DNA of 64,000 nucleotides from Trichobilharzia regenti (Eukaryota; Platyhelminthes; Trematoda; Strigeidida; Schistosomatidae): NCBI GenBank assembly GCA_944472135.2, contig OX235270.1, positions 43,090,352-43,154,351 on the forward strand, in the 5' to 3' direction. Shown piece by piece: positions 1 to 11,800 of this stretch. The stretch's first letter is position 1. The number at the start of each line of letters is the position of its first letter. A program made the translations under genes and the position numbers. The notes beneath the pieces are model-generated. The model did no database searches. It worked only from the letters and a program-made list of their open reading frames with translations, and had not been told where the DNA came from.

Positions 1-116
1 TCTGTAGCGATTTGGTTGTTTTACAGGGGTGGAGTTGCTAGCACCACGCCCCAACCCTCCCTCTTTACCCGGGCTTGGGACCGGCTAGAAAACTAGTAAG
101 CTAGTAGCCTAGCAAG
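1..116 (-). mobile_element. RTE-like LINE 5' untranslated fragment
   Basis: Read on the minus strand, this stretch (TTCTAGCCGGTCCCAAGC, then a GTAAAGAGGGAGGGTTGGGG-type run and TGCTAGCAAC) aligns by eye with the region just before the endonuclease frame of the LINE at 8455-11890 and with 12960-13090. It abuts the end of the PLE reverse-transcriptase frame at 117, so one element was inserted into or joined to the other. Only the non-coding part is seen because the window ends here. Confidence 0.45.
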
Positions 117-900
117 CTAGTATCTGGCGAGGTGATTCTCACTTGATCTGTCACCACTAAATTGTAACTTAATAAGTAGAGGTTTCTTATGTGCAGTCAG
201 TTTCTCAGGTTTTTTCTCTGATGTTTTCATATGTTTCTTCATGAAACTACTCGGATAGCCCATCTCCGTCAAGGAACCGTGAATATATTCAAATTCCTTT
301 TGTAAGAAGTCATCCGTACATATCTTTTTTTCTCTGCTCGCGAGACATTTTACAACATTCCTTTTATATTTAATGGGCACGTAACTAAGGAAGTGTGTGT
401 ATTGCCCTGTGAATGTGCATTTCCTGTGCACGTTTCTCCCAAGTGACCCATCTTCTCTCCTACTTAGCAAGACATCAAGAAAATGTAGTTTATCCTCCTG
501 CTGCTTTTCACAAGTAAAGGTAAGCGAAGGATGGATGTTGTTGAATTTCAGCAACAATTCATCTATGTTAACATTCTCATCAGCTAAGATAAATGTTTCA
601 TCGACATATCGGTAATACATATCAAACTCCTTGATGATGTTATTCAATTTCCCGTTTTCATGTTTTGCAAGAGAGAAGTCAGCTAATATTGGGCCTAATG
701 GTGAACCCATAGCTATTCCATTACTTGTCGATAGTATGAATTATTGAAGAAAAAGTGAACATTCATCGTGCATTTAAAAAGTAATTCTTTGGGGCTACAC
801 AAGGGGATTCCTAAGTCTAATAGCCTATCGGTGATTTCTAGACAAATATAATCAATAAGCGGTACGTATGGTATTTGTTTATTTAAACGCATAAAAACTT
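117..900 (-). pseudogene. Penelope-like element reverse transcriptase fragment
   Basis: The minus-strand frame contains the PLE reverse-transcriptase fingers and palm: IPYVPLIDYICLE, then KELLFKCTMNVHF, a frameshift, GSPLGPILADFSL, the catalytic box YRYVDETFIL, HFLDVLLSRREDGSLG and SYVPIKYKRNVVKCLASR. PLE reverse transcriptases copy their RNA into nicked chromosomal targets. The usual YxDD catalytic box reads YVDE, so the second metal-binding Asp is replaced by Glu. The frameshift lies just before GSPLGP near position 715. The C-terminal GIY-YIG endonuclease is absent because the frame stops at 117 against LINE sequence. This is a dead fragment. Confidence 0.85.
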
Positions 901-1129
901 GGTACAATATGGCACCAAGAATGATGCGCCACACAATAATAATAAAACGACATAGATCAAAAAAGAAAGAAAAGAAATATATTTATAAGTAGAGAACGGA
1001 TAAAGAACTTCATCTGGAAGGAAAACAGTTATGCTTAACAAGTTCAAACAGTATTCGTTAACTATCATCGGGAAGGGAAGAAAGAAGGAAATTGCAACAC
1101 GTGTAATAGCACGCGATAAGTTTCACTGA

Positions 1130-1490
1130 TTGTTTGTTGCTTCATTTGATTCATTGTGTGAGGGCTGAGATACTGCCCGGGCGCCCAGACCGAAGCAAGT
1201 GGTTTTATTAAGGGACCACCCCCGAGCCTTTGACTTGGAGTTTAATCCGCAAGGCAGAGGAGCAGCGTCAGGAGCTGCATTCCCATGGTCGCCGGTGACC
1301 CATATGGGTCCATACGCCATTCGATCCGATTGGATACTGGAGCCCATGTACCCCATGGTAACTGCTTTTAGTTTAACCGCTATCCAACAACCTTCCTGAA
1401 ATGGTAGGACCTGCAGGGACAGAGTCCCAGTCAGTTTAGCATGTTGGGTCATTACGGTATTCAAGCCCGACCATCACGACAAGATAGCAC
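1130..1490. repeat. GC-rich interspersed repeat, family unassigned
   Basis: This block is much richer in G and C than its surroundings and shares stretches with 51868-52410, for example GCCGGTGACC followed by a CATACGCC segment, and an AAGGCAGnAGGAG segment. Open frames here are fortuitous. It is probably part of a retroelement untranslated region, but no coding domain or terminal structure identifies it. Confidence 0.4.
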
Positions 1491-1735
1491 TTATCGGCCG
1501 GGATGGAAATATGAACGACTATTATATAATAAGCGTAAAGCAAGATTAGTAGTATTAAAATGGCTTTACGCATACTAATCAGGTTGTCAAATTATACACC
1601 GTTTTTGAGAAATCAGTACTTAACTACCAAATCACAAAACGCTTTTATTTGATTGATTTTTAGTGCAGCTAAGAGTAGTCTTAATGTTTAAAACTAATTA
1701 CCACTGAGTGATTGACTGAGATGACTAGTTGCATA

Positions 1736-2215
1736 CCGTTGGTCGAGGAGTCCTCCCTATATATGTGTGTCCACACGTACATTCAGATTGATAAATACAG
1801 TGGGATGTGCCATCATTTTTCGCATGTTCGAAGGGCTTAGATAGATATATTGGCTTCACATTCTCAGTTATTATGATATTAGCTGCATAAAAAATCTTTT
1901 TAACAGCAGCGTTCGGTCCTTGTCTATGTTCTCGACCTCTGCAAGTAAGGACTTCAGAGCATATTCCTAAATGCCTTCAGAAACAAATGGAACCTTCAGA
2001 ACCTATTAATGGTGAGAATAGGAGACCTAGGTCTTCTATTGCGAAACATAATATAGAGACAGGACATAAAATTGACGTTAACAGATCTTTTAAACCTATC
2101 TATAAAACGTGTTTGGGGCGTATCCTAAAGTTTGTGGAAGACTTGGTAATAAGAAAGTTTAAACCACCTTTATGAGTTCAAAAACAATTCGTTATCACAT
2201 TAAACCTTCTTTGGT
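1736..2215 (+). mobile_element. Truncated PLE (GIY-YIG part) with inverted 5' segment
   Basis: The plus strand from about 1930 encodes the second half of a PLE GIY-YIG endonuclease (LQVRTSEHIPKCL, then IAKHNIETGHKIDVNRSF and IRKFKPPL). The first half (CIYQSECTCGHTYIGRTPRP, preceded by a linker) lies on the opposite strand between about 1915 and 1737. Both break points carry a TCGACC-type match (1739-1749 and 1931-1938). Turning the segment around would make the domain continuous, so this looks like a 5'-truncated insertion with a 5' inversion. The linker segment reads openly on the minus strand up to the junction. No transcriptase part is present. Confidence 0.7.
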
Positions 2216-2816
2216 AAATTTTGTTTTGATACCATAGCAGATGTACTATTACCTCTGCTATTTGGTTTAGTGGTCCTCATTGTTATTTTGACCTTGAATA
2301 TGTCCTTTTAACTTGACCTAAGTCTATTTTCTCACCTGTTAACTCTTTATTAATTTCATGACAAGTCCGTGTGTGATCAGATTGTTCGAAATGAGTGTTT
2401 CGCAAATACATTACACGATTCAGACAAATTACGTCTTCTTATTGCTTAATCTAAATTCATTAAGGGAACTAAATGTTTTAAATATTTCCTTAATTTTATT
2501 TTGGTAGGCTACAGTTAAAAGCTGCTAACTGCTTCGAATGACTGGAGGTTTAATAGAAAAATGCTTATGTTGAGAATGTTGTCATGATGACATCATTTAA
2601 AGTAATGAAGTAAATGTCATTATTATTAATTAAATTTCAGACGTTAACAGTTTTTTGCTCATAATCCAATCAAGCAACAGCCTGATATTTTTTTCATTTC
2701 TTCTCACTAAAAATTTAGTAACTACCTTTGAGAAAACTGCTTTTGAACTTTCAATCACTTGTAATTTCTCACTTCAGTCAAATAACTTCTTCACCATCTC
2801 TGTATAATATTTCTAG

Positions 2817-5800
2817 GCTGAGAAAGAACGATTTAATCAGAAGATGTCCTCTATCCTGACAACTAAGGATCAAGTTATCAGAAACCTTGAGACATCACGT
2901 GAATATATCAAACTTTTAGAGGGTAGAATATCTATGTTAGAGCGGTCTCACTCCAATATCAGACAATTTTCACGATGTTCAGAGCAAATATCACCAGACA
3001 GATGTGAGAGTTTTTCCAGTGATTCTGAATATTCTCGCATCTACCTTAAGAATATTGACTCAGTCAGATCAACCCCAGACTTATCCGCAACTTTCCCCAC
3101 ATTGAGCAAACTTCTCCTTATCAGTAATGAATGTCAGAATACCCGTAACTGCTTAACAGCATGCAGTCACAAAACTTCCAGCAAGAACTTTCAGACAAAC
3201 CAGTCTTGTCAAACGAAATGGAATAATGAACAGTACTGGAGGTAGGTTTATTTCTCCTATAACACTAATTGTGTATTTTTAAAGCTTTTCTTAAACATGT
3301 AGTACCTCATTGAGTTAGTAAATCGCACACACAACTACTGATAGTATTTACTGATGGCACTTTGTCTCTATCATACGAATATTTTCAAGTATTGGTTTTG
3401 TAGGGATTTTGTTTGATTGATTGGAGGATTTCATCATGAGCTGACATCAGTTAGAGAACCACCGGAAAACCTGGAAGTACTGGACAGCTGTTTCGTCCTA
3501 GTTTGGGGCTCTTCATCAGTACGCATCCACCGGGGTTAGAACCCAGGACCTTCTGGTTACAAGGCGACCTCGTAGACCATTGGGCCACTGGGACTGGCTA
3601 TGTTTACAAGTTATTTACTCATAAAATTGTCATGCATATAATATTCGTAAGCTTTGCCAGTAACAAGTGAAATGATTTTTTTTACATTAAGTGACACTAG
3701 TAAATCGCAATATTTTGGTATTAACTGCCAAAGTATCGATTGTCTAAAGTGCTAAATATGATACAATTTTGACTTTATATAGTAAAAATACTGTGTACAG
3801 TTGTAACTGCCCGTTATTCTGCCTACAATGGTACGTGAGCTTGTGATTTTTATTTTTATTTGCTCGGTCGTGGTGCATGGTTGAACTTAGAAGGTATGTC
3901 TCTTTCGTATACTGGTAGAAGCTGAAAACTGGTACAACTGATTCATTCCGTTAAGTATGTACAGATCCCGATTAAAAAACCTACCTTTTCCACATGTTAA
4001 CCACGCGCCATATTTGAAGTTTTTTTTGTGAACTTTATATCACTATTATAATTTGTCAGCATATATTGGTGTCTAAAGTGAGATGACTGTTTGAAATATC
4101 CATAGTTGATGTTTCTGATACTGTACCTCACATTCTGATTGTAGCTCGCTGAAATTTATCAGTATGCTCATAATAAAGGAAACCAAGGAGGTCGTTTTGT
4201 TTCGAAAGATAAATCTTCTGTGCAAACAGTTAATATAGTCTAAAACGGTTATGATATCAGAGTAATTATGACTTCAACAGATCATCTAGTTAATGAATAT
4301 ATGCTGTCGGACTAATCTTAGGTTTTGAGTACCTCGTGAAGCGGAACTACCAGAAAACTTTTAGATTTCACCTATATCAAACTTCTGATAGAATTACACA
4401 CATTTTGAACAATATCGAGAGCTGTTTTTTTCACAAATGTTATATTTTTTACAGGACTGATCACGAGCTGACTTAAGTTAGATCAAAACAAGATTTTGAG
4501 TGAACAATTGTTTTCGATAACTTCTTCTTCAGGCTCTACAGTTATAAATCCATGAATAATAGAGTACATATAGCCAGCCAATAAAGGCAAATGAAAATAA
4601 TATCAGAAACTGTATTGGGGTGTATGTGTAAGTTGAGATGATAGTCCATTAGTTAGCATAGTCAATTAAATGTGTATAGGGTGTTTAGTCAGAAAATGTG
4701 ATGCAGCGTGAATGAATAATTGGGTGATATAGTGTGTTTTATAGTTAACAGAATACAAGTGTACTTGAGGTGAGAGGAATGCGATAACCACAAAATACAT
4801 GTAAAGACACGTTAAAAAGGAGGCACTGGATGTGAGGGCTGACCGATAATGTCTAATGATAAAATAAAGAGACTAAATTGTAAAAAAATGCTACAGAATT
4901 GGTAGGCTTAGTATAAAATCATAAAAGTTGACAAAAATAAGGGTAACAATGAGGTGAAATAAACTGGGTGGAGAAATGGATAATAAAGACATGATATCAC
5001 AAAATGATAATAATGATATTAATAGCACGAAAAATTATGATCCGGGTGACCTTATAGTGGGCCAGGGTAGACAAAGAGAGTGAATAAGTTTTTTCTGTAC
5101 ACATAGGTCTGGTCTCTGTCTATTCATTTCTAAAGCCTCAGCTATGGCTAGAACGACGTAATTGTGTGCCTTTGGGGAGATTGTTCGGTACTCGATACAG
5201 AACTGTAAATGACTCATCTACTTTGATGCTGTGTTCGCTATCCACTAGATGAGACAGAATTGCACTATTTAATGATTTGGTTGCTCTTTTCCTAAACCAA
5301 ACGGGAATATGTTCACGAGTGCGTAAAGATAAATACCTCTGAGTACAACCTATATAACTAGCTTCACAGGAGCAGTTGAATTTATATATACACATTGATG
5401 TCGCCATTTCTGGCAATCTGCATCACATTTTTCTGACTAAACACCCTATACACATTTAATTGACTATGCTAACTAATGGACTATCATCTCAACTTACACA
5501 TACACCCAATACAGTTTCTGATATTATTTTCATTTGCCTTTATTGGCTGGCTATATGTACTCTATTATTCATGGATTTATAACTGTAGAGCCTGAAGAAG
5601 AAGTTATCGAAAACAATTGTTCACTCAAAATCTTGTTTTGATTTCAATATGGGGATTTTTCATTTACTAAGTTAGATCAGTCCGGAAACTAATGAAATCC
5701 GTGCAAATTAACAGTTGATAATTATATTTTTGACTGAAACCAGATCCCTATTCCACTAATTAGCCTCCACATTCACTTAAAATTGGCTTTTTCTACCCAG

Positions 5801-8800
5801 AAACTCATCATGAGACAAATTAATGTGCACTGAGAAAGTGATACACATTGGAGTAATATATGGTAATAAAGTATTTTAATAGTGAAGTTCAACGGCGAAA
5901 CAGGCTTTATGCATAAAAATTACTTCAAAATATTTTATATTTTAAAAAGTACAATCAATATTATCGATTGCTTTATACAGTAGATATTCTCAAAGTAAGT
6001 CAAAAATGTATTTGTCGTTTTATATGTGTCTGTAACAACAGAAGACAAGGGCCAGGCAACAGATCGTTTTATTACGAAAATCAACACGTATTTATATATA
6101 TTTCCTGTACATTATTATAGCTTATGCAAGTAGACAAACGCAGTCTTCTGATTGGTTGTTTCGGGATTCCTCGAAAAATAGAGTTCTCTATCTGCGAATC
6201 ATATTTTGCCACGTTAAGTCTACTGTGATTGGTTGTTGAATCAGCCTTGTACATATTTTCTCACGGCCTGCTCTCACCACATGTCCACTTCCAGTATTAT
6301 TATTATTACTTGCTCGCTAGTGAAAATATATCCTAGTGTTCTAGAGAGTTGATGACCAATTTACTATGTCTTAAGCTCAAAAGCACTCTTCTTACCCCCA
6401 ATATAGACCCCTGCGAATTATCACTGACCGTCGCACACTATACACGATCAGTAGAGTAGCATGGAGATTAATTTTCTACGTTTTATAATTACTTTATTCA
6501 GTATAATCATTTATTGCACAACTGTAAATATGGACTTGGATTTCGACTAGATCAACACAACGCTGTTTAGTTTCATTCACAGTCATCAGTCAAGCAGGTG
6601 CAACCAGAATGAGATATTTTGCTTTTCGAATGCTTTCCTGTCTAAAGAAGTCTACATATCATACAAGGAAGAAAATTAACGCTAGATATCTACATAAATT
6701 AAAGTCATCTCACCTAGGAACATCAGACAGCTGTTTCAGTTTGTAACCACCGCAGCGCCCACTCACAAATCCACACTCAGTCGTGTGCCATAGTAATTTT
6801 TTATCGGGTGCTCACTGATATAAATCAGTTGCTGTCAGTTTCTCAAAGTAACTGTTCTTATACCATACAAGCCAGGGTTAACGATTACAGTATCAGGAAG
6901 CTATTGACTAATGAATAGTAAACCTAAGTACAACTGTGAGAATTTTTGCCATTATCGTTACTCTGGCTCTACAAAACACTATTTTAACAGATAAGTGGTA
7001 TGTTTTAACTTGAAAGTGAATATAGAATTGAAGCCTCGAAATATTTTTTACCATCATCTTCTACTAAATACGTATAATCTATGGATTTTATCAGTGTCAC
7101 TCATATCTGAGTCTACAAACTGACTTTTTAACAAACACTTTCAATGAGTCTGGTGGATTTTATGTGTTAAAAGTCTTTTATTCATTACTATTAAATTAAA
7201 TGTATTACAGTTCACTACTGGCGTAATTTGTTTTCTGTTCTTTTTCCTCAGGAGAAGTCCGCAACATTCTCATGATCTTGACAGGCTCTTTGAAGGTGAC
7301 TGCATTTCAGCTAGTTCAACCCTTACACGTTCAGACACTACTGACATTCAAGTACGTTTCACTTATTTGATTTATACTTAAAAGCCAAACCTAAATGTAA
7401 ATAGGTTATAAGAACTAAAATATGACATTTAATTTACACGTTTATCTGAAATTATAACTTCATTAGGAATATACAAAAGTATATATTACATTATCAATCA
7501 TTACGTAGTGTTTATATAAAATAAGTGGGCTCTGAATTCTTAGTTAAGTATAACACTATAGGATTAAGTATTGATTCACAGTGTAAAGCGGTTTATTCAG
7601 TATTTGTGTATATTGTCCAATTGTTCATTAAATATGAATCTTTCTAAGTTAATCTACAATGTGAAAGTGAGTTATGATTTATCAGAAAGTAAAAAATGGC
7701 TTTTACTGATGATCTGACTGTTCAGCTGGCAAAATCTATTCTACTTAGAAATTGATTGTTTAGAACTCATTTACCGGAGCAAAGTTTCTATTTTCTTTGT
7801 TATGAATCGCACTTCTTTCAAGGAATGATAATAGTTCTCAGCCACACGTACATGACAGCAGTATTTTAAAGAGATGTTTTCATTGCGGTTTATTTCATGG
7901 TGAATGAATAGTTTATATGGCCATTATTACCTGAGGTAATGACAATTTAGTCAGATTCCAAGAAATCTCGTAACTGAGTAGTATCGATTAGTTCATGTAC
8001 TGATTAAAAATATTACTTGTGCTAACATATAAATCCTCATTGAATAACAGATGGTTGTAATAAATTCGTAGTTTAGTGAATATCTGAATGGTTTCTCAGG
8101 TGATGGGGGTCGAGAAAAAGTGTGAAAGCATCAATATTCCAATATGAGAAATATAAACGAAACAATCCGTATTAGTTTAATCCTACTCTTCTTAACTACC
8201 AACCAGTACAACGTCCTTTCGATTCTGAAACCACCAGCGATTACATTTTGAATAGAGTGCCATTATATCAGTTAGATATAATACAATGAGGCGAAGCCAA
8301 CTGGATGACACTTTTAGTGAAATGAAGTCAACAAAATTGGGAGGTTGTCTAGTAAATAACGTCGTGTGTAGACGACTAAACTGACAATGTCAGATGTAGC
8401 TCATTGGTTTGCCGTGAATCTGTTCATGAGGACACAAAAGATCGCTTAGTTTATTATCTCGCCAGTTTTCTAGCCGTTCCCAAGCACAGGTAAAGAAGGA
8501 GGGTTGGGTGTGAGGCAAACAACCCTACCAAACAAAACCAGTCAAACTGCTACATGAACTTCAACAGACAAGAAAAATATTTAAAAAATACAGAATATGT
8601 TTAAAAAAATGAACTTATTTTTACCAGCAATCCTAGGGGTGAAATGACGCGAGCTGGTGAAAGCCTCCGGGAAGCCAGTCAGCCAACCGATATGTTTTCA
8701 CTAAATGAAAGCAAGAATAAGAAATGGGGACGTGGAATGTACATACAATGTACGAAGAAATGAATGCTTCCCAGGTAGCCAAACAAATGAGAAGATATGG

Positions 8801-11800
8801 CATAGAAGTTCTAGGTTTCTGCGAGAGCAGATGGAATGGATGTGGACTGTCGAAGTTGTCAACTGGAGATTCAGTTATCTACTCTGTTCATTCGGACGAC
8901 AACCATGAGCACACTGAAGCAGTGAGTGGCTATTATGATGTCACCAGTGGCAGCCTGAACCATAATGCATTGGGAACCGATTTCATCTTGCAGGATTAGG
9001 ACAGAGAGATTCAACTCAAAAGGACGGAGGACGGCTACAATTATCCAATGGTATGCACAGTGCTTCAAACAACCCGGAACAAGAGACGAAGGAAGACTTT
9101 CACAGACACGCACAAGTACAAACAGTAATGGACATTATCCTGAATGGTGACATCAAAATCCTCATGGGAAATATCAATGACAGCTGAACTTGAAGCAGAC
9201 AATAGGGGAAAAGACCTCATCATGTGTCAAGAGGCACTCGTTCGGAGAAATGATTTGGAAAGGAGAATTATTCGTAGACTTTTGTGCTTCCAACTATTTT
9301 TTGACCGGATTCAGCCTGTATAAATACGAGGACACACACAAAGAAACATGGATTTCACATGATGGACACACCACAAATCAGATAGACTTCATCTCAATAG
9401 TATTCTACGAAGAGGAGACACAACTAGTCTGGTGGGTACAAAGTCGAGAAAGCGGAACAGATGTGGGCTCACTCAGACCATCATCTAGTCTAAGGAACCT
9501 TCAAGGTGAAGCTGAAATCCTTCAGAAGAACTGGACATAGGCCACTGTAATTCACGTTCAACATTCAGAAAGTGAAGGACAAAACTACAAGTGATGCCTT
9601 CACTACAGATCAGGTCAGAACAAAGTCGAAGACACTACGTGGCATCACTGAAGAAACACGCGTGGAAGAACACTGGAACTAACTCTCCGCAACTATGTTC
9701 AAGGAAACGTGTACAACTGTTCTAGGAAGAAAGAAGAGACACGACAAGAAATAGTTCTGAACGGACACCTGGAAGCTAATAGTAGAAAGGAGAGGAGGAT
9801 GGTGAGAGAGAAGATGACTCAATCCAAAGATGGACAACAGAAGGAGAAGCTGAGTTCATTGTACACTGCACTGAATAAAGAAGTGACGAGGAGTGCTAGA
9901 AGAGACAAAAGACAATTCCATGACACACTGGCTGGCAACTGAAGCAGAACAGGCAGGCCACAGTTAAGAGACCTCGGGACATCATATGACATAGCCACGT
10001 CTCTATCCGGGAAGAGATCCACACAGATGGTGAAACGAATAAAAGATATCGAAGAGAACCTGATTACCAAGGAGGAGAAAAAAATCAAACAATGGGCTGA
10101 TCACTTCAAATGACTCGTGAATCGACCCTCTTCAAATAAAACTCGACCAGAAAGCGCTCAAAGAACTGCCTGCCAGTGGACACCGATCCTCAAACGAAAG
10201 CAGAAATCCTGAATGTGATCAGGCTATTGAAGTCCAGTAGGGAAGGCAGCAGGACCAGACGGAATTTCCCCTGCCCTTGAAGCACTGAAAATGGGCCCAG
10301 AGACTTCGGTGGATGGGCTCACGCAATTATTGCAAAATGTTTGGAAATAAGCAAAGTCACCTGCTGATTGGAATAAAGCCTGGTTACAATGTCAAGCTAC
10401 CAGAGCAGCACAACCTAGTAAGGCTTCTGCAAGAATTGGCGTGGAATCATGTTATTGTCCACACCAAGCAAAATACTAAGCGGCATCACCCTGGAGGGAA
10501 TGAAAGATGCATTGGATGCAGAACTTCGACTGGAACAAACAGAATTCACGAAAAGCAAGTAATGTGGTAAGCGAATGGCAACTCTACGTGTCATAATCAT
10601 CATCATCACAGAACAAAGCATAGAATGTCAGTCAAACCTGTCTCCCTACCTCAACCTCATCGACTCCCAAATGGCCTTCAACATACAGAGTTGACCGAGA
10701 AGTGATTTGGAAACTACTTCACCACTATGGCGTGTAGTGCACAAGTCTTTGTCAACCTCATTCAATAGCTGGCTATATGACAGTCCCACGTATCAGTGAT
10801 GCGATCCACAAGGGAAAGCTCAGCGAGGCGTTCAAAGTGCACACAGGTATAACACAGGGCTATTTATTTATTATCACCGGTGATATTTTCTAATTGTGGT
10901 GGATTATGGATTATGCGTCAGGCTGTGAGAGGGGATTGAGAAGACAGCAATACGTTGAACCACAGATAGGAGGACTCTAGAAGATCTGGATTTCTCGTAT
11001 GATTTATGTTTAATGTCACACAGACTCGAAGACTTGTGGGTGAAAACCAACAAACTGGCTGGAGAAGCAGCCACAAAAGGCAGGACTCCATCCAGGTGAA
11101 CATAGAGAAGACACAGGTGATGAAGATAACCAACGAACCGCCTCAGCAACAACAACAACAACAACGAGGACCAATCACCATCAACGGTAGAGATCCAACA
11201 GAGGTTAGTTACTTCCTGCCTCTACTTATCTAGGAAGCATCGTGTCAACAACAGGCAGTCGGGACGGATGGAGATATCAAGGTAGGCGAGAATAGGAAAT
11301 CCGAGATACGCCTTCATCAACCTGAATCCAGTTTGGAAATCTTCTGCACTCCGCCTCAGTATAAACAGCAAGATTCTGATTTTCAACACCAATGTGATGT
11401 CATTTCTTCTGTATGTGTCAGAAACTTGGCCAGTGAGCGTGTCACGAAAGGGATTTCCAACAGCCTGTTGCAAACTTTCATCAACAGCTGCCTTCTCTGG
11501 GTCCATACTGAATATCAGATGGCCGGTCACAAAGAATCTGTAACAAGAAAGTCTAAATGGGAGCAAACCAACCAAGAGCCGATTGATCAACAAATATGAA
11601 GGAGAAAATGGAGATTGATTAATAGGGAACACACTGGGGAGGCCGTCGAATGACATCTCGCGCCAGCCAAGCAATAACTCGAGTGGAATCCGAATGGGAA
11701 GCGACGAGTGGGTCGTCCTAGGGTGATATGGTGGAGATCGTGTGGCAAGGAGGAGATGAGAGATTATGGTCAATCGTGGTTCCAGCTGAAGAGCACGGTG

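Larger units (their letters stand above)
4486..5667 (-). mobile_element. PLE insertion: GIY-YIG end plus inverted terminal repeats
   Basis: A single insertion bounded by the 12-bp direct repeat TAAGTTAGATCA at 4474-4485 and 5668-5679. The minus strand carries a GIY-YIG endonuclease domain (5035-5416) with CIYKFNCSCEASYIGCT, LRTREHIPVW and SAILSHLVDSEHSIKVDESF, then a frameshift and a short C-terminus. The last ~205 bp of the element at 4486-4690 recur in opposite orientation at 5435-5645 with nearly no differences, followed by a 27-bp tail present only in that inverted copy. Reverse transcriptase is missing. The structure is a 5'-truncated copy with an inverted 5' end. Confidence 0.8.
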
